Origin: Roseiarcus sp963836695
Lineage (GTDB): Bacteria; Pseudomonadota; Alphaproteobacteria; Rhizobiales; Beijerinckiaceae
NCBI GenBank assembly: GCA_963836695.1
Contig: CAWIKX010000009.1
Span: 429,351-493,350 of the forward strand
Reading direction: 5' to 3'
Length of the DNA stretch: 64,000 nt
Shown here: positions 26,536 to 35,564 of the stretch, piece by piece
Position numbering within the stretch: the first letter of the stretch is position 1
How the letters are laid out: every line of letters starts with the position of its first letter
Translations under genes and position numbers: made by a program
The notes under the pieces: model-generated
Database searches by the model: none
What the model saw: the letters and a program-made list of their open reading frames with translations, nothing else
Told to the model about the DNA's origin: nothing

Positions 26536-28086
26536 TTAGAACGTGATGTTCGTTCTGATGCCGAGCACGAGTTCGTTCTTGACCCTCTGCCAAGGCTGGT
26601 TCGGGTTTGCGATTCCGCCGCCCGGATTGATGAAATACTGAATGTCAGGCTGAACGACGACCGAGGGCAGGATCTGCGCCTGATAGGTTGCCTCGAGGAA
26701 CGTCTCCGCGCCCTGAATGGGGGTATAGATCGAAGGCTGGTAGAACTGCATATACCGGTCGAAATTGGACGCACCGCTGCTGACTTGCGCAACCCCGAAA
26801 CCAAGGCCGAACACGTCATTGTCGCGCCCGGCGAAGGGCTGATGCAGCGTCACGCCGCCATTGATGCTGAAATTGACGAGGCTCCTGTCCTGGAAGGTCG
26901 TGAACATCGGCCTTAAGAAGGCGGTAACGCTGCGGCCGCCGTCGGCGGCGCGCCAGATCGTCTGGTCGGCGAGCGCGTAGACCGAATAATTGCCGTGATG
27001 CGCAGCGGGCGCGCCATCGCTCAACGGGCTCGGCAGCGGCACGCCAAAATTGTCGTATGCGAGATCGTCGAACGACTCGGTGTTGTACCAGCCGCCGATC
27101 TTGTAGGTGCCCGGCAGCGGACCGTGCGGATCGGGCTTGTCCGCGCCGACGCCACCGTTGAGGGTATATTGAAGCTCGGCGATGCCAAACATACCGGTGT
27201 TCAGCGGCAAGGCGATGCCGCTCGGGTTGCTGAGCTGACTGCCGTCGGAGCCCGCGGGGAGCGGGCTGCCGCTGAACACGCCGCCGAGAACCGTCACGGC
27301 GTCGGTGATCTGGTACTGGCCGCGAATCCCTAAGCTCGCGAGCGGATAGGCGGGGCCGCCGCCGGGCAGATTGGCCGCCGGCAGCTCTCCCCAGCCCATC
27401 GCGGAATTGAGGAAAAGGCCAGCGCTCACGCTCGTCATGAACTCCTGGTCGACGCTCTGCGCGCCGAGCTTCACATCGAACTTCTCCCCGAATTTCTGAT
27501 CGTACCAGAGCTCCCAGAGCCGCAGCGACCGATCGGCCTCGATGCCGGTCAAGGTCTGCAGGGCCGGGAGATTCGTCTCGGTCAGATTGCCGCCCCAGAT
27601 GTGAAGGCCGCTGACGTTGAACGTGCCGCCGTCGAAGCCGAACGCCTTCTTGGTGTCGAGTTGCAGCGTCATCGTGGTGAGGCCGTTGCCCTCCCACCCT
27701 TGGCGGGCGCCGCCGGTCACATTGCCGAACAATTCGGCATTCTCGGTGATGTTGAGCGAGATGCCCGCCGAATTGAGAATTGTGCGAAGGCCGCCGATTT
27801 CGCCGAGAAAATTCTTGCTGTCCCAGGCGCCGCTCAGCACCCCGAACGACGCCTGTCTGGCCGGCGGCGCCTGCGCGTTTTGCGCTTCCTGGCCCGGCTG
27901 CTCGGGCACCTGAGCGCGAAAGCGCGGGTCGAGCGACGAGAGATCGGCCGACGCGGCCTGGCCGAGCAAACTTGCAACGTCAAAATCCGATGCGCCCGCT
28001 TGCGCAAGCGAACTTCCTGCGACAGTCGCCGCGGCCGTAAGCGCGACGCGCAATAGTGGACAGTAACCGATGCGCGAATTGAACAA
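26536..28086 (-). CDS. Carbohydrate-selective porin, OprB family
   Basis: A 516-residue outer-membrane protein. The N-terminal signal peptide has a hydrophobic core LRVALTAAATVAGSSLAQA, cut near residue 30, and is followed by a Gln/Pro-rich linker. The OprB barrel then shows the usual motifs GLRTILNSAGISLNITENAE, KLGAQSVDQEFM, LASLGIRGQYQITDAVTVLG and GGWYNTESFDDL. It ends in LVLGIRTNITF, a C-terminal Phe as recognised by the BAM complex. OprB porins admit glucose and other sugars or small solutes; the substrate here is not known. A long inverted repeat lies about 80-125 bases before the start. Confidence 0.9.
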   Translation of the reverse strand: MFNSRIGYCPLLRVALTAAATVAGSSLAQAGASDFDVASLLGQAASADLSSLDPRFRAQVPEQPGQEAQNAQAPPARQASFGVLSGAWDSKNFLGEIGGLRTILNSAGISLNITENAELFGNVTGGARQGWEGNGLTTMTLQLDTKKAFGFDGGTFNVSGLHIWGGNLTETNLPALQTLTGIEADRSLRLWELWYDQKFGEKFDVKLGAQSVDQEFMTSVSAGLFLNSAMGWGELPAANLPGGGPAYPLASLGIRGQYQITDAVTVLGGVFSGSPLPAGSDGSQLSNPSGIALPLNTGMFGIAELQYTLNGGVGADKPDPHGPLPGTYKIGGWYNTESFDDLAYDNFGVPLPSPLSDGAPAAHHGNYSVYALADQTIWRAADGGRSVTAFLRPMFTTFQDRSLVNFSINGGVTLHQPFAGRDNDVFGLGFGVAQVSSGASNFDRYMQFYQPSIYTPIQGAETFLEATYQAQILPSVVVQPDIQYFINPGGGIANPNQPWQRVKNELVLGIRTNITF

Positions 28087-28961
28087 CCTTGAACCCCCGA
28101 AGCAGAACGCCTCAGAAGTCCGTCATCTCTCTAAGTATTGTCAACGTAACTAGGTGTAAATCATAATGATTACAAATTGTTATTATTATAATCGCGAGAA
28201 TGTAATCATTCTAAAATTGGCAGACAGAGGAACAAAAATAGGTATAATTACAGACTTATACTTGATGCTAACTCGACTCTAATGCCATCATTGGGTGGCG
28301 CTTGTCGCAAAGATCCGGAGAGAATTGCTGCGACAACAACAGCGTAGGCGGCAGGCTGCAACAACGTCGCAACTCCTTGTACGAATTGAACGATCTGCGT
28401 CCCGCCGGAGTCGGCCCATTAGCCGTCGACGATTTTGCCGAGGCGAGTCAATCCGGCTGCAGTCTCATTGGAGCATTTTCAAAAATAGAATGATTCCAAA
28501 CAGACGCGGTATAATCACCCGGTGAATAAGTATAAATACCAGTTCACCGTTTCTATTCCGCTCAAAAATTAATGTTCGTTCGCAGCCCGTCTCGCTGTTA
28601 GCGGAGAAACGCCCAGCAAGCCACGCTGTTTGCGACGTCGCGCGGCGCGGGCTCCGCCTTAGTGTCGCGAGGGAACAATGGCGCCGGTTGCTGGTTACCG
28701 GCCCCATGAGAGCGCTGATCACATATAGACGGCCGGGACTGTGTGAAATCGCCCCCGAAAGTGAGGGATTTCAGGAAAAATGAAGTGGCCGGCGACGCGT
28801 CGAGGAGCGCGCAGCACCGGCGTATTTTCTGCGCGAACGGAACAAAGCCTATTCGCCGTCCCAACTCGCGACTTATTCGCCGCCCCCTCTCGCGAACAGC
28901 GAAAAACTTCCCATATCTCGCCTTCCCGCGAGCGTAAGCGCCCTTGTAACGGAGCGACGGC
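28087..28961. other. Long AT-rich intergenic region
   Basis: About 875 bases between the divergent porin and egtB genes, with clear AT-rich stretches at 28130-28290 and 28480-28575. It contains a perfect 10-base inverted repeat near the porin and a second palindrome, CGGTGAA ... TTCACCG, around 28521-28551. Open frames here show no protein-like composition or family. It probably holds the promoters and operators of both flanking genes. Confidence 0.5.
28165..28210. promoter_or_regulatory. Inverted repeat AATGATTACA / TGTAATCATT upstream of the porin
   Basis: Exact 10-base arms at 28165-28174 and 28201-28210, 26 bases apart, in an AT-rich stretch 80-125 bases upstream of the OprB start. The arms resemble half-sites of Fur-family boxes (ATGATTA), so a metal-responsive operator is possible but unproven. 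Confidence 0.4.
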
Positions 28962-30240
28962 ATGCGTGTCACGAAGCACAATCGACTGCGAGAGCGAAAC
29001 GCCGATCTGCTTACGCTCTATAATTCGCTTCGCGAGGCAAGCGCGCGTCTCGGCGCCCCTCTCTCCGACGCCGACGCGACCGTGCAGTCGATGCCAGACG
29101 CCAGCCCGGCGAAATGGCATCTCGCGCATACGACTTGGTTCTTCGAGAGAATGATCCTCGAACAGAATCTGCGCGGCTACCGCGTGTTCGATTCTGAGTT
29201 CAATTTCCTGTTCAATTCGTATTACGAAAGCATAGGCGCGCGTCAGCCGCGTCCGAGACGCGGCATGATCACCCGCCCGACGCTCGAGAGAGTCTTTGCC
29301 TATCGCGACCATGTGGACCGCGCGATGGCCTCGCTCACTGAGGATGGTCTGTCGCCCGCCGTGGCCGCGCTGATTGAACTTGGCTGCAACCATGAACAGC
29401 AGCATCAAGAGCTGCTGCTCACCGACGTCCTTCACTTGTTTGCCCAGAACCCTCTGCATCCTGCGTATAAGGATCCAGGCCCCCTCGCGGTCGGCAGGAC
29501 CGACGATTCCCCGCCTTCCTATCGCAAGCTTGATGGCGGCCTAGTCGAAGTGGGGCATGACGGCCAAGGCTTCGCGTTCGATTGCGAGGGCCCGAGGCAT
29601 CGCGCGCTCATCGAGCCTTACGAGCTCGCCGACCGGCTGGTCACCAATGCGGAATGGATGGAGTTCATCGCCGACGGCGGCTATCGCACTCCCCTGCTCT
29701 GGCTCTCGGCCGGCTGGACGACGGTGCAGTCGGAAGGATGGAGCGCCCCACTCTATTGGGAGGCGCGCGACGGCGATTATTGGTCGATGACGCTGCGCGG
29801 CGCGCAGCCTGTTGACCCCGCTGCGCCAGTCACGCATGTGAGTTATTTCGAGGCGGACGCGTTCGCGACCTGGGCCGGGCGCAGATTGCCAACCGAATTC
29901 GAGTGGGAGCACGCCGCGCTTGGCGAGCCGCTGCGCGGGAACTTCGTCGAGTTCAGGGCGCCTGCGGCCCGCGCCCGCAACAGCCGGGCAAGCCGGCCTG
30001 CGTCAGATCTATGGCGATGTGTGGGAATGGACGCGGAGCGCCTTTGCGCCCTATCCGCGATTTCATCCGGCCGAAGGCGCGGTTGGCGAATACAACGGCA
30101 AGTTCATGTGCGGGCAGTTCGTGTTGCGCGGCGGCTCCTGCGTGACGCCGCTCAGCCATATGCGGGCCAGTTACCGGAATTTCTTCCCGCCCGACGCGCG
30201 GTGGCAATTCTCCGGGCTGAGACTCGCGGGAGACCTTTGA
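28962..30240 (+). pseudogene. egtB: Ergothioneine synthase EgtB, frameshifted
   Basis: Iron-dependent sulfoxide synthase that joins trimethylhistidine (hercynine) to a thiol donor. The N-terminal DinB_2 domain has AKWHLAHTTWFFERMIL near residue 50 and the iron-binding GCNHEQQHQELLLTD near 141. The FGE-sulfatase-like C-terminal domain has VTHVSYFEADAFATWAGRRL, LPTEFEWEHAA and, in another frame, GLRQIYGDVWEWTRSAF and GKFMCGQFVLRGGSCVTP. One surplus base in GCGCCTGCGG near 29960 explains the shift; without it the protein is about 425 residues, full length. The egtD gene begins one base after its stop. All active-site parts remain, so a sequencing error is plausible. Confidence 0.88.
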
Positions 30241-30241
30241 C

Positions 30242-31198
30242 ATGCTCGACCTCGTCGAATCGAAACTCAGCCAGCACGAAGCGTTTCGCGCCGACGTGCT
30301 GGCTGGCCTATCGCAACGACAGAAGACGCTGCCGAGCCGATGGCTCTACGACCAGCGCGGTTCGGAGCTGTTCGAGGAGATCACCCAACTCGATGAATAT
30401 TATTTGACGCGGACCGAGACGGCTATTCTTCGCCGTCATGCCGAGGAGATGTCGGCTCTCTGCGGCGAAGGCGCCGTGTTGCTCGAATATGGCGCGGGAG
30501 CCGCGATCAAGTCGGAGATCCTCATCGACGCGCTTCACGCGCCACGGCTGTACGCGCCAATCGATATCGCGGCGGATTTTCTCGCCGAGACGATCGAGCG
30601 CTTTCGCGATCAATTTCCTGACCTGCCCGTCCGGCCCATCATCACCGATTTCACTTTAGACTTCGAGGTTCCCGCCGACATTCCCGCCCGGCCCCGCGCA
30701 GCCTTTTTCCCCGGCTCGACGCTTGGCAATCTTGGCCCATCCGACGCCGCCGCCCTGCTTCGCCGGATGCGCGCGAACGTCGGCGCGCGCGGGAAGGCGA
30801 TTATCGGAGTCGACCTGCGCAAGGACGTCGACACCTTGATCGCCGCCTACGACGACAAGCGGGGCGTCACCGCGGAATTCAACCTCAACCTTCTCGCCCG
30901 CATCAATCGGGAACTTAGGGGCACTTTTGCGCTCGACGCCTTCGCGCACGAGGCCCGATGGAACGAGCGCGAATCCGCAATCGAGATGCATCTCGTGAGC
31001 TTGAGGCCTCAACTTGTGTCGGCAGCCGGGTCCAGCTTCGCGTTTGCGGAAGGCGAGACCATCCATACGGAGACGTGCCGGAAGTTCGACGCCGCTGGCT
31101 TCGCCTTCGCCGCGCAACGATGCGGCTGGCGCGTGGAGAACCTTTGGAGCGATCCGGCCGAGCTGTTCGCAGTGTTCGGTCTCAGCGCGGAGGGGTGA
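30242..31198 (+). CDS. egtD: L-histidine N-alpha-methyltransferase EgtD
   Basis: A 318-residue SAM-dependent enzyme that trimethylates histidine to hercynine, the first step of ergothioneine synthesis. Family features are LPSRWLYDQRGSELFEEITQ near residue 30, EYYLTRTETAIL, the SAM loop LLEYGAGAAIKSEILI near 80, and FFPGSTLGNLGP near 155. GVDLRKDVDTLIAAYDD near 195 and FNLNLLARINRELRGTF near 215 complete it. The start is one base after egtB, so the two form an operon. No egtA, egtC or egtE genes are in the window. Confidence 0.95.
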   Translation: MLDLVESKLSQHEAFRADVLAGLSQRQKTLPSRWLYDQRGSELFEEITQLDEYYLTRTETAILRRHAEEMSALCGEGAVLLEYGAGAAIKSEILIDALHAPRLYAPIDIAADFLAETIERFRDQFPDLPVRPIITDFTLDFEVPADIPARPRAAFFPGSTLGNLGPSDAAALLRRMRANVGARGKAIIGVDLRKDVDTLIAAYDDKRGVTAEFNLNLLARINRELRGTFALDAFAHEARWNERESAIEMHLVSLRPQLVSAAGSSFAFAEGETIHTETCRKFDAAGFAFAAQRCGWRVENLWSDPAELFAVFGLSAEG

Positions 31199-31210
31199 GC
31201 GCGGGAGCGC

Positions 31211-31924
31211 TCACCACTTCTCTTTGAACGGTCGCGCTTCGACTTCGAAGCTCCAGGCCGCGCGGTCCTGTTTGACGAGGTCGGCGGCGATCGCCGCGAC
31301 CCCTGCTGGATCGATGAAGAAGTCGTCCGTGCGATCGGTGAACCGCGTCCGCGTCACCGGGCCGCCGACCACGCCATCGACGACGATCAGCGCAACGTGG
31401 ACGCCCGCCGGCCAGAGATGACGAGCCATGGATTCGGTAAGCGCGCGCTGCGCCATCTTGCTTTGCGCGAAGGCCGCCGCGCCAGCTGCGCCTCGCCGCG
31501 AGGCCGTCGCGCCGACGACAATGATCGCCCCCTGTCCTCTTCGGCGCATGGCGGGAATGGCCTCGCGGCCGCTCAGAAATAGCCCGAGCGTGTTGACGCG
31601 CCAGGAGCGCTCCAGATCCTCCGCCTTGATTTCCTCGACATTGCCCCAGACGCCGGAGCCGGCATTATAGATGAGGGCGTCGACGTCGCCGAGATCGGAG
31701 CGAATGGCGGCGAACGCCCGCCCGACGGAGGCCGCCTCCGTGACGTCGCAGGCGTAGGCCTCGGCGCCTGGCAGTTCTGCGGCGAGCTCGGCCGTGAGCT
31801 CTGCTCCTCGCGCCATCAGCGCAACCGCGTAGCCGTCCGCGGCGAAACGCCGCGCTATCGCCTCGCCATTGCCCGGGCCGACCCCCACCACCGCGCAAAC
31901 AGGACGTTTGTTTCCGTCCGCCAT
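31211..31924 (-). CDS. Short-chain dehydrogenase with Phe in place of the catalytic Tyr
   Basis: A 237-residue SDR-fold protein. The cofactor loop reads GVGPGNGEAIARRFAADGYA (a variant of TGxxxGxG), followed by ALIYNAGSGVWGNVEEIKAE near residue 85 and IIVVGATASRRGAAGAAAF near 135. The catalytic YxxxK is replaced by FAQSKMAQRALTESMARHL: the Lys stays but the Tyr is Phe. This variant is known in a small SDR branch, and whether it is a reductase is unclear. It is convergent with egtD, with 12 bases between stops, and has no obvious link to ergothioneine. Confidence 0.85.
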   Translation of the reverse strand: MADGNKRPVCAVVGVGPGNGEAIARRFAADGYAVALMARGAELTAELAAELPGAEAYACDVTEAASVGRAFAAIRSDLGDVDALIYNAGSGVWGNVEEIKAEDLERSWRVNTLGLFLSGREAIPAMRRRGQGAIIVVGATASRRGAAGAAAFAQSKMAQRALTESMARHLWPAGVHVALIVVDGVVGGPVTRTRFTDRTDDFFIDPAGVAAIAADLVKQDRAAWSFEVEARPFKEKW

Positions 31925-32121
31925 CGCTCAAGACCTCCAGGCCGGCGGCGGTTTAAATCGCGCCGCTGCTTGAGGTCATCCTGCGCTCCTCGGCCCGGGC
32001 GCGCAACGATCGCTCCCTGCCCGCTTGACGGTTCGCCAGAGAACGCGCCAACTGAACGTTAATCCCTCGCCGGCGTCTTTGCCGGACAAGGGACCCCGTG
32101 CGGAGGCCCAAGGATAAGGCG

Positions 32122-33822
32122 ATGACGATTTCACCATGGGTGAAGTCCTATCCGGTCAACGTGCGCTGGGACGCGCCGCTCGAGCTCTCCTCTGTGCAAA
32201 GCGTGCTGGAAAAGGCGGCTGAACGGTTTGGCTCAAAGCCGGCGCTCGACTTCATGAATAAGCGCATGACCTATGCGGAGCTTGACGCGCTCGCGAACCG
32301 CGCCGCCGCCGGATTCCAAAAGCTCGGCGTCAAGCCCGGCGTTCATGTCGGGCTCTACCTTCCCAACACGCCTCACTACGTCATCGCCTTCTTCGGCGTC
32401 ATCAAGGCGGGGGGCGTCGTGGTCAACTACTCGCCCCTCGACGCGCTGCCGACGCTGCAATCGAAAATCGATGACAGCGAGACCGACATCCTCGTGACGC
32501 TCGACCTTGCCTCGCTCTATCCGCAAGCGGAGAAGCTCCTCGCTTCGACGCGGCTTAAGACATTGGTTGTCGGCGAATTCGCGGAGATGACGCCCGCGCC
32601 CGAGCCGGTCAAGGCGCAGATGAAGGCAGGCGGAATGCTCGCCGAGGTCAAGCGCGGCGGCGCCCATGTCGCGTTCCGAGACCTGATCGATAACGACGGC
32701 GGCTATCAGGTTCATGCGCTCGGTGCGCTCGAGGACGAACTGGCGGTCATTCAATATACCGGCGGCACCACCGGTTCGCCCAAGGGCGCGATGCTGACGC
32801 ATGCCAATCTGACCGCCGCCACATCGCTCTACGCCGAAGTGATGACGCGCAGCGCAAATGGCCTGCGGGTCGGCGAGGAGCGGTTCTTATGTATCCTGCC
32901 GCTGTTCCACATCTATTCGTTGACCGTGGTCATGCTCCTTGGCTCTCGATTGGGGGCGGAGCTTGTCGTTCATCCGCGCTTCGATGCCGAGGCCGCGCTC
33001 AAGGCCATCGTCGAGAAGAAGATCACCGTCTATCTGGGCGTGCCGACCATGCATGTCGCCTTGCTCGGCGTCTCGGGCGTCGAAAGCATGGATTTTTCCT
33101 CGCTGCGTCTCTGCGGCTCCGGCGGGGCGCCTCTGCCGGTCGTGGTGCAGGAGCGGTTCGAGCAGGTGACCGGCCGCCAGCTGACTGAAGGCTGGGGCAT
33201 GACCGAGACCGCGCCGATCGGGACGTTCACCCCCCGCGAAGGCCAGAGGCGGCCCTCCTCCTGCGGCGTGCCCTACCCCGGAACGCAAATGAAATTCGTC
33301 GACGTCGCCAACCCCGAGCGCGAGGTGAAGCTCGGCCAGCGCGGCGAAATCTGCGTCAAGGGCCCGAACGTGACGAAAGGCTATTGGAAGAAGCCCGAAG
33401 CGAGCGTCAACTCAATGACGGCGGACGGGTTTTTCCGCACCGGCGATGTCGGCTACATGGACGAGGACGGGTTCGTCTATATCGTGGACCGGATCAAGGA
33501 CATGCTGTTGTGCGGCGGGTTCAACGTCTATCCGCGCAACATCGAAGAGGCCATCTATCAGCATCCGTCGGTCGAGGAAGTGAGCGTCATTGGAATTCCG
33601 GACGACTATCGCGGCGAGACGCCGAAGGCTTTTGTCAAACTGAAGGCGGGCGCGGCGCCGCTCACGCTCGACGAGATGAAGGCGTTCCTGAAGGACCGGC
33701 TCGGAAAGCATGAAATGATTGGCGCCATGGAAGTCCGCGACTCATTGCCCAAGACTCCGGTCGGCAAGATATCGAAGAAGGATCTTCGTGACTCCGAAGC
33801 CCGGGCGCATGCCGAGGCGTGA
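32122..33822 (+). CDS. Acyl-CoA ligase (long-chain or dicarboxylate-CoA ligase, ANL superfamily)
   Basis: A 566-residue AMP-forming acyl-CoA synthetase. The P-loop is IQYTGGTTGSPKGAMLTHAN near residue 210, followed by LPLFHIYSLTV near 258, LCGSGGAPLPV near 331, LTEGWGMTETAPIGTF near 354 and the hinge VDRIKDMLLCGGFNVYPRNI near 455. The C-terminal catalytic Lys is in TPVGKISKKDL near 546. The start at ATG 32122 (MTISPWVKSYP) is preferred over upstream codons because it matches the usual N-terminus. It activates a fatty or dicarboxylic acid for beta-oxidation or lipid synthesis. It stands alone. Confidence 0.9.
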   Translation: MTISPWVKSYPVNVRWDAPLELSSVQSVLEKAAERFGSKPALDFMNKRMTYAELDALANRAAAGFQKLGVKPGVHVGLYLPNTPHYVIAFFGVIKAGGVVVNYSPLDALPTLQSKIDDSETDILVTLDLASLYPQAEKLLASTRLKTLVVGEFAEMTPAPEPVKAQMKAGGMLAEVKRGGAHVAFRDLIDNDGGYQVHALGALEDELAVIQYTGGTTGSPKGAMLTHANLTAATSLYAEVMTRSANGLRVGEERFLCILPLFHIYSLTVVMLLGSRLGAELVVHPRFDAEAALKAIVEKKITVYLGVPTMHVALLGVSGVESMDFSSLRLCGSGGAPLPVVVQERFEQVTGRQLTEGWGMTETAPIGTFTPREGQRRPSSCGVPYPGTQMKFVDVANPEREVKLGQRGEICVKGPNVTKGYWKKPEASVNSMTADGFFRTGDVGYMDEDGFVYIVDRIKDMLLCGGFNVYPRNIEEAIYQHPSVEEVSVIGIPDDYRGETPKAFVKLKAGAAPLTLDEMKAFLKDRLGKHEMIGAMEVRDSLPKTPVGKISKKDLRDSEARAHAEA

Positions 33823-34015
33823 TGGTGTCGTCATGGCAAACGCCTAGGGCTCGAGAGACGCGCCCGTCTGTTGGAGGGCCATGACCGCCTGGTGAGTCCT
33901 AGAGGCCCTATGTTCCCGGCATCGCTTCGCTTACGCTGGCGATGTCGACGCGATTCGACCCGTGGCGCCTCGCCGGATAATGCTGATCGGAACACCTCAC
34001 CTTTAGGAGAGCCTG

Positions 34016-34213
34016 ATGCGGGTCTCGAAATGGGGCAACAGCCTCGCCATCCGCCTTCCCCTCGCCGTGGTGAAGGAATTGGCCCTGAAAGAAGGCGATC
34101 AGGTTGACGTTCGCGTCTCCGGCGAACGCGTGTTCGTCGTCGCGCGGGAGGAGAGGCCGACAGAGCAGAGAACTCCCGCCAGGTTTCAAATTCCGTCGCG
34201 TTGGGGCAAATGA
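34016..34213 (+). CDS. AbrB/MazE-type antitoxin, orphan
   Basis: A 65-residue swapped-hairpin AbrB-like DNA-binding protein: MRVSKWGNSLAIRLPLAVVK, LKEGDQVDVRVSGERVFVVA. AGGAG lies about eight bases before the ATG. Antitoxins of this type normally have a longer C-terminal tail that binds a PIN or MazF toxin and are followed by the toxin gene. Here the tail is short (PARFQIPSRWGK) and the next gene is ybaK, so no toxin is seen. It may now be a stand-alone regulator or a relic. Confidence 0.75.
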   Translation: MRVSKWGNSLAIRLPLAVVKELALKEGDQVDVRVSGERVFVVAREERPTEQRTPARFQIPSRWGK

Positions 34214-34250
34214 CCGATAGACGCAGGTCGCGGCCGATCGGACTGCGCGC

Positions 34251-34728
34251 ATGAAACCCGCCGAAAGCGCTTCCGCACTCAAGGTTCAGGCCGTGCTCGG
34301 GGACCGGTTCGAGGTTCTCGAGTTCGACGCGAGCACCCGCACCGCCGCCGACGCCGCGGCGGCGATTGGCTGCGAGGTCGCAGAGATCGCCAAGTCTCTC
34401 ATCTTCCGAGGGGTCAATAGCGGCCGCGCAGTTTTGATCGTCGCCTCCGGCGTCGATCGCGTCGATGAAAAGAAAGCAGCAGCCGCGATCGGCGAGCCGA
34501 TCGCCCGCGCAGATGCTGATTTCGTGCGCGAGTTCGACCGGCTTCGCCATCGGCGGCGTGCCGCCGGTCGGCCACAAGACCAAGCCCATCGTTCTCATCG
34601 AGGAATTGCTGCTGAGTTTCGATAAGATCTGGGCCGCCGCCGGCACGCCCAATGCCGTCTTTCGCCTGACGCCTGCGGAGCTCGTCGAACTGACAGGCGG
34701 GCGCACAGTCGCGGTTGCGCGCAAGTAG
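34251..34728 (+). pseudogene. YbaK/EbsC-family aminoacyl-tRNA deacylase, frameshifted
   Basis: The first frame gives SALKVQAVLGDRFEVLEFDA, AAIGCEVAEIAKSLIFRG and VDEKKAAAAIGEPIARADAD, the N-terminal half of a YbaK-type editing domain that removes a mischarged amino acid from tRNA. After FVREF the frame is lost. TGFAIGGVPPVGHK and PIVLIEELLLSFDKIWAAAG, typical of the second half, are in the next frame, to the stop at 34726-34728. Removing one base near 34534 gives about 158 residues, the usual length. The lesion could be an error or a true loss. Confidence 0.8.
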
Positions 34729-34738
34729 AGGGCTCAAC

Positions 34739-35555
34739 GTGGCTGCAAAGGGAACGCCTCAGGGCAAGATCAGGATCGGCGTCGGCGGCTGGACCTATGA
34801 GCCTTGGCGTGGCGCGTTCTTTCCCAAGGGGTTGCCGCAGGCCAAAGAGCTCCAATATGCGGGCTCGAAACTGACCTCGATCGAGATCAACGGCACCTAT
34901 TATGGGTCGCAGAAGCCGACGAGCTTCATCAAGTGGCGGGACGAGACGCCGGATGATTTCATCTTCTCGGTCAAGGGCCCCCGCTTCGCCACCAACCGGC
35001 GCGTTCTCGCCGAAGCCGGCGAGTTGATCGAGCGCTTCTTCAAAACCGGTGTGACGGAGCTCAAGACAAAGCTCGGGCCGGTCAACTGGCAGTTCGCCAC
35101 CACCAAGCGTTTTGACGCTGAGGATTTCGCCGCGTTCCTGAAGCTTTTGCCCAAATCGGTCGATGGCCTCGCCATCCGCCACGTGGTCGAGGTCCGGCAC
35201 GAGAGTTTCAAGCATCCCGACTTCATCGCGCTAGCGCGCGAGCATGGGGTCGCCGTGGTCATGGCCGGAGATTCCGACTACCCGCAGATCGCCGATGTAA
35301 CCGCGCCGTTCGTCTATGCGCGCATCATGGGAACATTGGAGACCGAAGAGCACGGATATTCGGCCGGCGCGCTCGATCAGTGGGCGAGTTCGAGCCAAGA
35401 TTTGGGCGGCTGGCGGCTCTCCGGAAGATCTCTCGACGGTGGCGGCGGCGCCGAAATCCGACGGCGCGGGCCGCGAGGTTTTTCTTTACGTCATAAGCGG
35501 CGCGAAGCAGCGGAACCCGGCCGCAGCGATAGCGCTGATCGAACGGGTGCGGTGA
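34739..35555 (+). pseudogene. DUF72 (YecE-like) protein, frameshifted
   Basis: A TIM-barrel-like DUF72 protein. It begins at GTG 34739 (MAAKGTPQGKIRIGVGGWTY), 11 bases after ybaK, with an AGAGGG just ahead. Family motifs are SIEINGTYYGSQKPTSFIKW near residue 45, FSVKGPRFATNRRVL near 75, LGPVNWQFATTKRFDAEDF near 110 and AIRHVVEVRHESF near 145. At about 35390 a surplus T shifts the frame: ALDQWAS should run on into RAKIWAAGGSPEDL and end in KQRNPAAAIALIERVR at 35555. Joined length is about 271 residues. The function of DUF72 is not known. Confidence 0.8.
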
Positions 35556-35564
35556 CGGCGCGCC

